A stretch of 64,000 nucleotides of DNA from positions 1 through 64,000 of the forward strand of contig NZ_FUIA01000014.1 of the NCBI RefSeq assembly GCF_900163665.1. Reading direction: 5' to 3'. Below the pieces are notes generated by a model. That model was not told where the DNA came from. It did not search any database and saw only the letters and a list, made by a program, of their open reading frames with translations. This stretch comes from Frigoribacterium sp. JB110. GTDB lineage: Bacteria > Actinomycetota > Actinomycetes > Actinomycetales > Microbacteriaceae. Positions 18,730-28,441 of this stretch are shown piece after piece (position 1 is the first letter of the stretch; every line of letters starts with the position of its first letter). The position numbers and the translations under genes are program-made.

Positions 18730-19659
18730 ATGCCCGCTTTCGGTCCGTTGTACACGCGAGTCGCCAACTCCCCGGTCGTCCCGGGGCGTCTGCCGCTCGT
18801 CGTTCTGATGACCGGCTTCACCGACGCCGGCGGCACGGTGGCCGGCCTGGTCGATTTCGCGCGCGATGAGCTCGATCCGCATCCGCTCGTGACCTTCTCG
18901 AACGATTCGCTGCTCGACTACCGCGCGCGCCGCCCCGTCATCACGTTCGACCAGGATCACCTCACGGAGTACCGCCCGCCGCGACTTGAGCTGTCGCTGG
19001 CGCACGATGCCCTCGGCCAGCCGTTCCTCGTCCTGTCCGGGTACGAGCCCGACTTCGGCTGGGACGCGTTCGTCGACGCCGTCGGCGATTTCGTCGACGA
19101 CTTCGACATCGCCTCCGTGACCTGGGTGCACGCGATTCCCATGCCCGTTCCGCACACCAGGTCGCTTGGTGCGACGGTGAGCGGCACACGCGGCGATCTG
19201 GTCGAGGAGCACTCCGTGTGGCGTCCGCAGACGCAGGCGCCTGCCACGATCGGTCACCTGCTCGAGCTCCGGATGATCGAGGCGGGCCACCCGACCACAG
19301 GGTTCGTGCTGCTCGTGCCGCACTATCTCTCCGACACCGAGTTTCCGGGGGCGAGCGCGCTGGCACTGGAGAAGATCATGGCCGCGACCGGGCTGGTGTT
19401 CGATCTGGCGGATCTGCGTGAGGAGAACGAAACGTACATCCAGAAGGTCGAAGAGCAGATCTCCGGGAACGAGGAGCTCCGGCAGATGATCCATCGGCTG
19501 GAGGAGCGGCACGACGCCTTCATGGCGGGCGAGCTGTCGGACGAGCACACAGACGGCGGCATCGACGAATCCTCCCTGCCCAGCGCAGACGAACTCGCTG
19601 CAGAACTCGAGCGCTATCTGGCGTCTCGGCCTACCGGAGACGACGACAAGTCGTCCTGA
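18730..19659 (+). CDS. PAC2 family protein (proteasome-assembly-chaperone fold)
   Basis: A 309-residue member of the PAC2 family found across actinobacteria, fold related to archaeal/eukaryotic proteasome assembly chaperones; biochemical role unproven. Seen: PLVVLMTGFTDAGGTVAGLVDF at the N-terminus, FDQDHLTEYRPPRLELSLAHD, the conserved WVHAIPMPVPHTRSLG, the turn VLLVPHYLSDTEFPGASAL, and a charged helical C-terminus. Start 18730 is inferred from a leaderless -10 and from where conservation begins. It is followed by sigA in the same orientation, about 236 bp later. Confidence 0.87.
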   Translation: MPAFGPLYTRVANSPVVPGRLPLVVLMTGFTDAGGTVAGLVDFARDELDPHPLVTFSNDSLLDYRARRPVITFDQDHLTEYRPPRLELSLAHDALGQPFLVLSGYEPDFGWDAFVDAVGDFVDDFDIASVTWVHAIPMPVPHTRSLGATVSGTRGDLVEEHSVWRPQTQAPATIGHLLELRMIEAGHPTTGFVLLVPHYLSDTEFPGASALALEKIMAATGLVFDLADLREENETYIQKVEEQISGNEELRQMIHRLEERHDAFMAGELSDEHTDGGIDESSLPSADELAAELERYLASRPTGDDDKSS

Positions 19660-19895
19660 GACAACGGCGTCACCGCCGCTGTTCGGCGCCGCGCGAGGGA
19701 ATAGTCAAGCGCTTCCGAGCGTTTGTCCGGGTGAGGTTCAGTCCAGGATTGTCGATCTTGCGGTGAGCTATGCGATACTAACAAGACAGGCCCGTTGTCA
19801 ACCCGGCGCGCAAGCGCGGCGACTTGACATGGGTCTTACTCCTGCCCAGAAACACCCGGGGGCGACGCGCATGCGCCGTCGGTGAAAGGCCAGAC

Positions 19896-21182
19896 GTGAC
19901 GACAGGAACGAAGACTCCGCGCTCGAACGCGAAGAAGAGCGCTTCGAACAAGTCCGCAGCGGTGGAAACCGCGGCGGAGGCAGCCGAGGAGACGGAAGGC
20001 ATGCCCGCCGCAGAGAACAGTGCCGCGGCCGAGAAGCCAGCGGCCAAGAAGACCACAGCGAAGAAGACGACGGCCAAGGGCGGCAAGACACCCAAGGCTG
20101 ATGCCGATGAGGCTGCCCCGGACACCTCGGCGATCGAGGTCGTCGAGGATGCCGGCGACGACGCGTCCAAGCAGAAGGAGAAGAGCGAGCCGCTGCCCAC
20201 GGGCGCGATCGTCATCTCGCAGGCCGAGGAAGAGGAGATCCCGGTCTACTCCACCCAGATCACGGGTGCGACTGCTGATCCTGTCAAGGACTACCTCAAG
20301 CAGATCGGCAAGGTTCCGCTGCTGAACGCGGCGGAAGAGGTGGATCTCGCCATGCGCATCGAGGCGGGACTGTTCGCCGAGGACAAGCTGGCCAAGCTGA
20401 GCGCCACGGAGAAGACCGGCCAGCTCGGTCTCGACCTGCAGTGGGTCGTGCGCGACGGTCGCCGTGCGAAGAGTCACCTGCTGGGCGCGAACCTGCGCCT
20501 CGTGGTGTCGCTCGCCAAGCGCTACACGGGTCGCGGCATGCAGTTCCTCGACCTGATCCAGGAGGGCAACCTCGGCCTGATCCGTGCCGTCGAGAAGTTC
20601 GACTACACCAAGGGCTTCAAGTTCTCGACCTACGCGACGTGGTGGATCCGTCAGGCGATCACCCGCGCCATGGCCGACCAGGCGCGCACGATCCGCATCC
20701 CGGTGCACATGGTCGAGGTCATCAACAAGCTGGCGCGCGTGCAGCGTCAGATGCTGCAGGACCTGGGCCGCGAGCCCACACCGGAGGAGCTGTCCAAGGA
20801 ACTGGACATGACCCCCGAGAAGGTCGTCGAGGTGCAGAAGTACGGCCGTGAGCCGATCTCCCTCTCGACGCCGCTCGGCGAGGACGGCGACAGCGAGTTC
20901 GGCGACCTCATCGAGGACACCGAGGCGGTCGTCCCGGCCGACGCCGTGGGCTTCACCATGCTGCAGCGCCAGCTGGAGAGCCTGCTCGACTCGCTCTCGG
21001 AGCGTGAGGCCGGCGTCATCCGGATGCGCTTCGGCCTCGGCGACGGACAGCCGAAGACCCTCGACCAGATCGGCGACACGTTCGGCGTCACACGTGAACG
21101 TATAAGGCAGATAGAGTCCAAGACGATGGCGAAGCTCCGGCACCCGAGCCGCTCGCAGTCGTTGCGTGACTACCTTGAGTGA
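19896..21182 (+). CDS. sigA: Primary RNA polymerase sigma factor
   Basis: Housekeeping sigma-70 (RpoD/HrdB/SigA), 428 residues. GTG 19896 with AAAGG upstream is chosen; it begins with a Lys/Ala/Thr-rich, disordered extension ([17 protein letters not shown]) typical of actinobacteria. Region 1.2 begins at [16 protein letters not shown]. Region 2 carries [36 protein letters not shown] and [17 protein letters not shown] (-10 recognition). Region 3 includes [20 protein letters not shown], and region 4 has the [23 protein letters not shown] for the -35. Its last 17 bp overlap the start of the MurT-like gene, so the two are transcribed together. Confidence 0.98.
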   Translation: MTTGTKTPRSNAKKSASNKSAAVETAAEAAEETEGMPAAENSAAAEKPAAKKTTAKKTTAKGGKTPKADADEAAPDTSAIEVVEDAGDDASKQKEKSEPLPTGAIVISQAEEEEIPVYSTQITGATADPVKDYLKQIGKVPLLNAAEEVDLAMRIEAGLFAEDKLAKLSATEKTGQLGLDLQWVVRDGRRAKSHLLGANLRLVVSLAKRYTGRGMQFLDLIQEGNLGLIRAVEKFDYTKGFKFSTYATWWIRQAITRAMADQARTIRIPVHMVEVINKLARVQRQMLQDLGREPTPEELSKELDMTPEKVVEVQKYGREPISLSTPLGEDGDSEFGDLIEDTEAVVPADAVGFTMLQRQLESLLDSLSEREAGVIRMRFGLGDGQPKTLDQIGDTFGVTRERIRQIESKTMAKLRHPSRSQSLRDYLE

Positions 21183-22497
21183 GCCCAAGCCCGCGTCGGC
21201 GGCGCGCTCGGCGGGCCCGCGGTACATCTTCCCGGTGCTCGTCGGGAAGCTCGCCCGCTTCGCCACGCGTCTGCGCGGCGGAGGCGGGGCGCTCCCCGGG
21301 TATCTGACGAACAAGCTCGCACCGTCGCTGCTGTCGACGTTGGCGAATCAGTTCGGCTACGGCGTCGTGTTCGTGCTCGGCTCGAACGGCAAGACCACGA
21401 CGACGCACATGATCAGTGAGATCCTGCGTGCGCACGGGCTGAACGTGTTCACCAACCCGACGGGCGCGAATCTGCCCCAGGGCGTGACGAGCGCGCTTCT
21501 GGCCGATGCGACGCCGACCGGCAGAGTGCGCGCCGATGTCGCGGTGCTCGAAGTCGACGAGGGATACGCGGCCGAACTGGCCGACGTGCTCGCGCCGAGC
21601 GTGATCCTGTCGCTGAACGTGCAGGTCGATCAGCTCTACCGTTTCTACGAGACGGAGCGCGTGGCCGACATGATGCTCGACGCGTCGAGCCGTGCGTCCG
21701 GTCACGTCGTGATCAACCGCGACGACGCCTACCTGTCGAAGATCGACGAAGGCGCGATGAGGGCTCCGGTGTCGTACTTCGGTGTCGCCCCTGCTCTGGT
21801 CGAAGCGTCCGCGCACGGCCTCGCCAACGCGGAGGACACTCGCAGCGGCGAGAGCGCCGTCTTCCACGAGGCGTTCGCCGAGGTCACGGGTGCGGACGGC
21901 CGAGCGGTCACGGCGGTCGTCGACGGTGCTGAGGTGAGCTTCACGCTCCCGGCCCCCGGTATGCACTACGCGGCCGATGCGGCCGCTGCACTCGCCGTCG
22001 CCTCGCGTGTGCTCGGCGATGCGTTCCGCGGGGAACGCGCATCGGCCGGCTTCGCGACGATGGCGCCGGCCTTCGGCCGCGGCGAGGTCATCCCGCTGCG
22101 CGAGGGCACCGATGATGAGCAGGTCGAGTTCGTGATGTTCAAGAACGGTCCGAGCCTGCAGCTCAACATCGACGCTCTCAGCGGCTCGCCTGAGCGGATG
22201 CTGATGGCGATCGACGAAGGCACCCCGGATGTCTCGTGGCTGTACGACGTCGACCTCTCCTCGATCGACCGCGTCGACGTGGTCACGGGCGAGAAGGCGT
22301 TCCAGCTCGCGCTCCGGCTCGAACACGCCGGCATCCCGATCGACCTCGTCGAGCCCGACATGGAGAAGGCCGTCGCACACATGCGTTCGCTGGAGGCGAC
22401 GTCGAGGGGTCGGCAGAGCTGGTTCGTCAACTACGAGCTCATGATGATCGGCCGCAAGATTCTCGGCCACGGTGACCAGGAGGTGGCCCGACGATGA
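21166..22497 (+). CDS. murT: MurT-like Mur ligase without zinc ribbon
   Basis: Mur ligase-fold enzyme of the MurT family, which activates the alpha-carboxyl of D-Glu in lipid II with ATP and, with GatD, normally amidates it. Seen in 443 residues: P-loop GSNGKTTTT (72-80), central [23 protein letters not shown]-pocket FGRGEVI, and the C-terminal catalytic motif DVSWLYDVD (355-363). The protein contains no cysteine at all, so the Cys4 zinc ribbon of known MurT proteins (expected about residues 200-235) is absent. GTG 21166 lies inside the end of sigA; a TTG at 21175 is an alternative. The stop overlaps the GatD-like start (ATGA), implying a complex. Confidence 0.88.
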   Translation: MTTLSEPKPASAARSAGPRYIFPVLVGKLARFATRLRGGGGALPGYLTNKLAPSLLSTLANQFGYGVVFVLGSNGKTTTTHMISEILRAHGLNVFTNPTGANLPQGVTSALLADATPTGRVRADVAVLEVDEGYAAELADVLAPSVILSLNVQVDQLYRFYETERVADMMLDASSRASGHVVINRDDAYLSKIDEGAMRAPVSYFGVAPALVEASAHGLANAEDTRSGESAVFHEAFAEVTGADGRAVTAVVDGAEVSFTLPAPGMHYAADAAAALAVASRVLGDAFRGERASAGFATMAPAFGRGEVIPLREGTDDEQVEFVMFKNGPSLQLNIDALSGSPERMLMAIDEGTPDVSWLYDVDLSSIDRVDVVTGEKAFQLALRLEHAGIPIDLVEPDMEKAVAHMRSLEATSRGRQSWFVNYELMMIGRKILGHGDQEVARR

Positions 22498-23258
22498 GTG
22501 CGGAGAACCTGCGCATCGCGCAGCTGTACCCCGTCGAACTCGGCGTCACGGGCGACCGCGGCAACGTCGGCGCCCTGCAGGCGCGCTGGGAGCGCTCCGG
22601 CGCGGGGCGCACGTCGGAGCACGTCGTCGTGGGCCGCGGCGACACGCTTCCCGACGATGTCGACATCATCGTGATCGGCAACGGTCCGCTGTCGGCGATG
22701 CGACTCGTCGCCGACGACCTGCGTGCGCGTTCGGAGCGGCTCGAAGCTCTCATCGCCGCCGGCGCGCCGCTGCTCGCGGTCGGCGGGGGCGCCGAGCTGC
22801 TCAGCGACGGCGTCGCACCGCTCGAGGGCGAACGGCTCCCAGGACTCGGCCTGTTTCCGTTCCGCGTCGACCGCACGCACGAGCGCCGCGTGGGGTACGT
22901 CGTGGCAGATGCGTCGCACGGCAGGCTCGTCGGCTTCGAGGACCATGCCTCTGAATGGACGCTCTCCGACGACGCCGAGGCCTACGGAACGCTCACCGCC
23001 GGATCCGGAAGCTTCGCGCTCGGCTCCGGACGGGGCGAGACGGTGCGTCGAGGCGCGGCGTACGCGTCGAACGTGCAGGGCCCTGCTCTCCCGCTGAACC
23101 CCCAGCTGACGAACACGTTGCTGGCCGCGGCCGCCGAGCGGCGCGGGCTCGAGTTCGCTCCGGGTGCCGGAGCGGCGGAACTCGACCGTCTCGCGGAGGG
23201 CGCCCGTGAGGCGATCCTCGCCAGGGCGGGCAAGGTCTTCAACTCGATCGGTCTCTGA
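22494..23258 (+). CDS. GatD-like protein lacking the glutaminase active site
   Basis: The 254-residue partner of MurT, clearly in the GatD/CobB-CobQ glutamine-amidotransferase fold (RIAQLYPVELGVTGDRGNV, GVAPLEGERLPGLGLFPFRV, NVQGPALPLNPQLTNTLL). The residues that make GatD a glutaminase are missing. The nucleophile position in the LLAICGGYQLL-type motif reads LLAVGGGAELL (Gly97). The GGGQD glutamine-binding loop reads GNGPL (62-66). The catalytic His of HGP reads Gln195. There is no cysteine anywhere. It therefore cannot supply ammonia from glutamine by the known mechanism. It probably acts as a structural or substrate-binding subunit of the MurT-like ligase. Confidence 0.82.
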   Translation: MSAENLRIAQLYPVELGVTGDRGNVGALQARWERSGAGRTSEHVVVGRGDTLPDDVDIIVIGNGPLSAMRLVADDLRARSERLEALIAAGAPLLAVGGGAELLSDGVAPLEGERLPGLGLFPFRVDRTHERRVGYVVADASHGRLVGFEDHASEWTLSDDAEAYGTLTAGSGSFALGSGRGETVRRGAAYASNVQGPALPLNPQLTNTLLAAAAERRGLEFAPGAGAAELDRLAEGAREAILARAGKVFNSIGL

Positions 23259-23273
23259 CCGCGGCCAGCGGCC

Positions 23274-23345
23274 GCCGAGATGCGCACTTTTCGTCCGAAA
23301 GGGCGTGAAAACGTGCGCATCTCGGCGAAACGTGCGCATCTCGGC
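23274..23345. repeat. Intergenic palindromic repeat, copy 1 (terminator-like)
   Basis: A left arm at 23274-23293 (GCCGAGATGCGCACTTTTCG) can pair with either of two tandem right arms, 23307-23326 and 23327-23345, both ending ACGTGCGCATCTCGGC. It lies between the convergent gatD-like and dnaE2 genes. The first 22 bases recur exactly at 54558-54579. Confidence 0.8.
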
Positions 23346-23357
23346 AGCGGGGGCGGG

Positions 23358-26300
23358 TCACCGGAAGTCGCGGGAGCGGTGCGGGGTGCCGGTGCGGAGG
23401 GGCTCGAACGCGTCGGCGGTGAGGTTGATCACGCCCTCGGGCGAGCGTTCCAGGATGCCTCGGGCGATCAGCGCCGGGCTGTCGCGCACGACGGTGCGGT
23501 ACCTGGCCCACGCCCCGGCGGAGCAGATCACGTTCACGAGCCCGCACTCATCCTCGAGGTTGAGGAACGTGATCCCGGATGCCGTCGCTGGCCGCTGCCT
23601 GTGCGTCACGAGGCCGGCGACCTCGACCCTCCTGCCCGTCTCGTGCGTGCGCAGTCCCACGGAGGAGAGCACGCCGCGGGCCTCGAGCGCCGGCCGGAAG
23701 TGGGCGAGCGGATGGTCGTCGGTCGACACACCCGTGGCCCACAGATCGCCCACCAGCCGCTCGTAGCTGGTCGGGTCTGCGAACAGCGGAGGCTGCACGG
23801 ACTGCACAGTGCCAGGCAGGTACTCCGGGCGATCCTGGGCAGCGGCCCCTGCAGCCCACAGCGACTCACGCACACTGTGCCCGATGGATGAGAAGGCCCC
23901 TGCCGTCGCCAGCGACTCCAGCTGCTTCTCCGAGACGCCGGTGCGCCGCACCAGGTCGTGCTGCGAGGCGAACGGCCCGTCCTCCTCGCGCGAGGCCACG
24001 ACGCGCCGCGCCGTGCGCAGACCGACGCCGGTCACACCTGCGAGCCCGAGGCGCACCGCGAACCGCCTGTCACGGCGGTGCGCGGACGAGTCGTCGTCGG
24101 CGCTCGGGTCGAACGCCGTCGGTTCGTCGAACGCGTGGTCGGTGAGGCACGCGTCCCGCCCTGTCGGAGTGTTGGACGCATGATCCGCGTCGCCTGGGCT
24201 CCGTCCCGTCGATTCGGCGGACGGTCGTCCTCCCGGACGCGCACGCTGCCCGATCGGCCCGCTCCGGGCATCCGGAGCCTCCTGCTCGAGCTCCTCCTGC
24301 GCGCCGGAGCGGTTGATGTCGGGGCGGAGCACCTCGACGCCGTGGCGGCGCGCGTCTGCAGTGAGGGTCGCCGCCGAGTAGAACCCCATCGGCTGGGCGC
24401 GCAGCAGGCCCGCGAGGAAGGCGGCGGGATAGTGCAGCTTGATCCAGCTGCTGGCGTAGACGAGCAGCGCGAACGACAGCGAGTGCGACTCGGCGAAGCC
24501 GAAGTTCGCGAAGGCCTGGATCTGCGCGTAGATCGCGTCGCTGGCCTCCTGGCTCAGGCCGTGCCTGGCCATCCCCGCATAGAGCGTGTCCCTGACCCGG
24601 TCGATGCGTTCGAGACCGCGCTTGGATCCCATCGCACGGCGCAGCAGGTCGGCGTCTTCTGCAGTGCAGTCGCCGATCACCATCGCCATCTGCATCAGCT
24701 GCTCCTGGAAGACGGGGATGCCGAGCGTGCGGCGCAGCACGGGCTCGAGGGCGGGATGAGGGTAGGTCACCGGGTCGCGCCCCATCTTGCGGCGCACGAA
24801 CGGATGCACGGCACCGCCCTGGATGGGGCCGGGCCTGATCAGCGCGATCTGGATCGCGAGGTCGTAGAAGCTGCGCGGCTGCAACCGGGGGAGCAGACCC
24901 ATCTGCGCGCGGGACTCGACCTGGAACACCCCGATCGCATCGGCGCGGCAGAGCATGTCGTAGACGGCGGGCTCCTCACGGGGGATGCCGTCCAACCGCC
25001 ACGTCTCGCCCGTGGCGCCCCGGATGAGATCGAACGAGTGCTGCAGCGCGGAGAGCATTCCCAGCCCGAGCAGATCGAACTTCACCAGCCCCATCCACGC
25101 GGCGTCATCCTTGTCCCACTGGATGACCGTGCGGTTCTCCATTCTGGCGTGCTCGACCGGCACCACTTCGCCGACGGGACGATCGGTGAGCACCATGCCG
25201 CCGGAATGGATGCCGAGATGGCGAGGCGCCTTCATCAGCTCCGAGGCGTACTCGACCACCTGCGGCGGAAGGTCGTTCCCCTCGGAGCCGAGAGCGCCTG
25301 CACGCTCCACTCTGCGTGAGAACGCGTCCTGCTGGCCGGGGGAGTAGCCCAGGGCGCGCGCGACGTCGCGCACGGCGTTCTTGGGGCGGTACTGGATGAC
25401 GTTCGCGACCTGAGCGGCGCGATCGCGCCCATAGCGGTCGTACACCCACTGGATGATCTCTTCGCGGCGGTCGCTGTCGAAATCGACGTCGATGTCGGGC
25501 TCCTCCTCTCGCATCGCCGACAGGAACCGTTCGAACGGCAGCCCGTACGCGATCGCATCGACCGCAGTGATCCCCAGCAGGTAGCAGACGGCACTGGCTG
25601 CGGCAGAGCCGCGACCCTGGCACAGGATGCCGCGGCGGCGCGCCTCCTCGACGATCTCGTGCACGATGAGGAAGTACCCGGGGAAGTCCTTGCTCTCGAT
25701 GACGTCGAGCTCGTGCCGGATGCGCGAGCGCTGATCGTCGGTGAGGTGCGGATAGCGGTGCGGCACAGCGCGCCACACCAGGTCGCGCAGGTGCGACATC
25801 GGTGTGTGTCCCTCCGGCACCTCCGTGCGGGGCAGCCGAGGGCGCCCCAGCCGGAGCGGGAAGGCGAGATCGGCGGCGAGATCGGCCGTGCGCTCGACGG
25901 CACCGGGGTAGCGGGCGAACAGGCGCGCCATCTCGTCGCCGCTGCGCAGATGGGCCGCGTTGTGTGCGGGGAGCCAGCCGTCGAGATCGTCCATGCTGCG
26001 CGTGGCGCGGATGGCGGCGACGGCGCGTGCGAGCCTCGCCTTCTCCGGGGCGGCGTAGTGGACGTTGTTCGTGGCGAGCAGGGGAAGGCGCGCACGGTCG
26101 GCAAGTGAGGCGAGGGCGTCGAGGCGGCGGTCGTCGAGCGGATCGCCGTGCCTGGTGAGCTCGACGAACACGTCGTCGCGCCCGAACCTGTCGACGAGCC
26201 CGCCCACTGCGCGCTCGGCGGCCGTGAGGTCGTCGTCGCCGCGTGAGACGGGGTCGGCGAGCGCACGGCCGACAGCACCTTTGCGGCACCCGGTGAGCAC

Positions 26301-26828
26301 AGCCCAGTGGCCGCGGCCGAGCACTGCCAGTTCATCGAGATCGTAGTGAGGGCGGCCCTTCTCTCCGCCGCGGAGCTGAGCGCTGGTGATCGCCTCCGCG
26401 AGTCGGTGATACCCCTCGGTGCCGCGGGCGAGGACCAGCAGGTGCTCGCTCTCGGGGTCGGCCGAACCTTTCTGATCGGTCGTGAGCGACAGCGACAGCT
26501 CCGCGCCGAACACGGTGCCGACGTCCGTGCCCTCCGCAGCCTCCGCGAAGCGCACGAGTCCGTAGAAGCCGTCGTGATCGGTGATCGCGAGCGCCTCCAG
26601 TTCCTGCCGCTGAGCCTCCGCGACGAGCGCTTCGGGCGAGCTGGCGCCGTCGAGGAACGAATACGACGAATGCGCATGCAGCTCCGCGTATCGGGTGCGG
26701 TTCGGGCGCGGCGCCTGCGGCGCCGCCCGCTCCGGTTCGGGGTGCGTGCTCTCCGACGGCGCGGCGGGACGTCCGCTGAGTGTGCGTTCGATCTCCTGCC
26801 ACGGCATCGGCGGGTTGGCCCAGCCCAT
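23358..26828 (-). CDS. dnaE2: Error-prone DNA polymerase III alpha subunit
   Basis: Translesion C-family polymerase of the damage-induced mutasome. The ATG at 26828 gives 1156 residues. The N-terminal PHP domain (YAELHAHSSYSFLDGASSP) is followed by the palm with PDIDVDFDSDRRE, fingers (GRGSAAASAVCYLLGIT), the helix-hairpin-helix near LGLAGVTGVGLRTARR, and a C-terminal OB fold. There is no extended beta-clamp/tau C-terminus, which separates DnaE2 from DnaE1. About 80 residues (encoded near 24065-24305) of low-complexity, polar sequence are inserted between DINRSG and RFAVRLGL, where other DnaE2 proteins have only a short linker. It is third in the imuA-imuB-dnaE2 operon. Confidence 0.95.
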   Translation of the reverse strand: MGWANPPMPWQEIERTLSGRPAAPSESTHPEPERAAPQAPRPNRTRYAELHAHSSYSFLDGASSPEALVAEAQRQELEALAITDHDGFYGLVRFAEAAEGTDVGTVFGAELSLSLTTDQKGSADPESEHLLVLARGTEGYHRLAEAITSAQLRGGEKGRPHYDLDELAVLGRGHWAVLTGCRKGAVGRALADPVSRGDDDLTAAERAVGGLVDRFGRDDVFVELTRHGDPLDDRRLDALASLADRARLPLLATNNVHYAAPEKARLARAVAAIRATRSMDDLDGWLPAHNAAHLRSGDEMARLFARYPGAVERTADLAADLAFPLRLGRPRLPRTEVPEGHTPMSHLRDLVWRAVPHRYPHLTDDQRSRIRHELDVIESKDFPGYFLIVHEIVEEARRRGILCQGRGSAAASAVCYLLGITAVDAIAYGLPFERFLSAMREEEPDIDVDFDSDRREEIIQWVYDRYGRDRAAQVANVIQYRPKNAVRDVARALGYSPGQQDAFSRRVERAGALGSEGNDLPPQVVEYASELMKAPRHLGIHSGGMVLTDRPVGEVVPVEHARMENRTVIQWDKDDAAWMGLVKFDLLGLGMLSALQHSFDLIRGATGETWRLDGIPREEPAVYDMLCRADAIGVFQVESRAQMGLLPRLQPRSFYDLAIQIALIRPGPIQGGAVHPFVRRKMGRDPVTYPHPALEPVLRRTLGIPVFQEQLMQMAMVIGDCTAEDADLLRRAMGSKRGLERIDRVRDTLYAGMARHGLSQEASDAIYAQIQAFANFGFAESHSLSFALLVYASSWIKLHYPAAFLAGLLRAQPMGFYSAATLTADARRHGVEVLRPDINRSGAQEELEQEAPDARSGPIGQRARPGGRPSAESTGRSPGDADHASNTPTGRDACLTDHAFDEPTAFDPSADDDSSAHRRDRRFAVRLGLAGVTGVGLRTARRVVASREEDGPFASQHDLVRRTGVSEKQLESLATAGAFSSIGHSVRESLWAAGAAAQDRPEYLPGTVQSVQPPLFADPTSYERLVGDLWATGVSTDDHPLAHFRPALEARGVLSSVGLRTHETGRRVEVAGLVTHRQRPATASGITFLNLEDECGLVNVICSAGAWARYRTVVRDSPALIARGILERSPEGVINLTADAFEPLRTGTPHRSRDFR

Positions 26829-26869
26829 GATCGTCTCCCTTCTGAATCGTTCCTGCGGAGGACGGGGTG

Positions 26870-28441
26870 TCAGCCGTATCTGCCCTCGATCCACCAGCCG
26901 TTCTCGGCGCGCACGGCCAGCCACGCCGCTCCCGTCTCGTCGACGAGCTGGAAGCGGTGCGCGATGCGGCGACGGACGCTGTCCCAGTCGCGTTCGATCA
27001 GCGGCCACGGGCCGGCCCACGACACGACGCGGAGGCCGTCGATGGTCGCCGGCTCCGCGGTGAGCAGGCCCCGCTCGTCGACGGCGCATTCGGCACCGGC
27101 GGATCCGCGGACCTCGGCGGGGCGCGGGGTGCGGAAGACCTCGGAGGGCAGCGGAGCGGGAAGCGCTCCCGGCCACGGGCGATCGCGCACGGGGCGCGGT
27201 GAGGATGAGGATGCGTCGTCCCACGGGCGCAGCACTTCGCGCTCGGCGAGTGCGCGCCCTCCGCCGATCTCCGGGCTGAGTACGCCGCGATGGCCGAGCA
27301 CCGCCTGCACGCGCGTCATGGCGTGGTGGGCGCGCTCATCCGGACCATGGCCGATGAGAGCCGGCTGATGGGCCGCGCCGTGATCGACGGCCTCCGGCTC
27401 CAGCCGCACGGATGCCACAGAGCCGCTGAGATGCTGCTGCCCCGGCGTGCCGGCGCTTGAGGCGTCCTGCAGCTGCCAGCGGATGCGATCGACGATGCTC
27501 GCGGCATCGAACGACACGGGGTGCTGCCAGACGCGTTCGGACCGGCGGCCGTCGTCGTCGACGACGGTGATCCGCACGGCGGTGCACACGAGCCCCGCAC
27601 GGCCGATCGCTCCGTGGAAGTCCTCGACCGTGCGTCGGGCGGCGAAGGCGACCTGTTCCGCGAGCTCCAGAGGCGCCTCGAAGGAGATCTCGCTGGTGAG
27701 TTCTGGCGGCGGGACTCGCGGGACGACCTCGCGGGGGTCGGCACCGCTGGCGCCGGCATGCAGGCGCAGGCCGTGCTGGCCGAGGCGGTCGGCGACGAGG
27801 GAAGCATCGAGGTCGGCGAAGTCCCCCAGCGTGCGCACCCCGAGCCGGGTGAGGAACAGTGCGATCTCGTCGTCGTTCAGCGACTGCACGGGAAGGGGCG
27901 AGAGGAAACCGGGGGAGCCGCCGGCGGCGACGATGCGCACGGGCGGAGAGCCCTCTGCCCCGTGTGCGGCGTGCTCCGCGGTGAACACCCCGTCGGCGAT
28001 GCCGGCGCGCACGTCGGCGAACCCTGCATCATCCAGCGGCCTGAGCAGGGCGAGTGCTGCCCGCTCCTCTCCGCCGTAGAACCGTGCAGGCCCCCTGGCG
28101 CGCAGCACGGCGAGACCGGAGCGCAGCGCCTGCACGCCGGGGGAGAGCTCTTCCACGACGCGCATGGCGTCGTGGAAGGCGCGTGCGTCGCGCGCCTCGT
28201 CCGCCGGTACGAGACGCAGCTGCGGGCACGCCGACTGTGCGTCTCGGCGCCGCTGGCCGCGGCGCACTCCCGCCGCGCGTGCCGCGGCCGAGCATGCGAC
28301 GACGCCTCCTGCGTGCACGAGCGCGATCGGATCATCCGGATCGACCTCTATGCCGCCCAGCTCGCGCGCCTGCGTGCGCAGGTACGCCGTCACGGGCCAG
28401 TCGGGGAACCACAGCGCGATCACGCGCTCCGGAACGCTCAC
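26870..28441 (-). CDS. imuB: ImuB, Y-family polymerase-like mutasome hub
   Basis: Catalytically inactive Y-family polymerase homologue that links DnaE2 and ImuA to the sliding clamp in damage-induced mutagenesis. The product has 523 residues. The N-terminus RVIALWFPDWPVTAYL lacks the DxDxF metal motif of active Y polymerases, as in other ImuB proteins. A helix-hairpin-helix region (LTRLGVRTLGDFADLDASLVADRLG) and little-finger-like domain follow, and the C-terminus ends with the family's conserved ENGWWIEGRYG. GTG 28441 overlaps the imuA stop (GTGA), so translation is coupled. Confidence 0.93.
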   Translation of the reverse strand: MSVPERVIALWFPDWPVTAYLRTQARELGGIEVDPDDPIALVHAGGVVACSAAARAAGVRRGQRRRDAQSACPQLRLVPADEARDARAFHDAMRVVEELSPGVQALRSGLAVLRARGPARFYGGEERAALALLRPLDDAGFADVRAGIADGVFTAEHAAHGAEGSPPVRIVAAGGSPGFLSPLPVQSLNDDEIALFLTRLGVRTLGDFADLDASLVADRLGQHGLRLHAGASGADPREVVPRVPPPELTSEISFEAPLELAEQVAFAARRTVEDFHGAIGRAGLVCTAVRITVVDDDGRRSERVWQHPVSFDAASIVDRIRWQLQDASSAGTPGQQHLSGSVASVRLEPEAVDHGAAHQPALIGHGPDERAHHAMTRVQAVLGHRGVLSPEIGGGRALAEREVLRPWDDASSSSPRPVRDRPWPGALPAPLPSEVFRTPRPAEVRGSAGAECAVDERGLLTAEPATIDGLRVVSWAGPWPLIERDWDSVRRRIAHRFQLVDETGAAWLAVRAENGWWIEGRYG

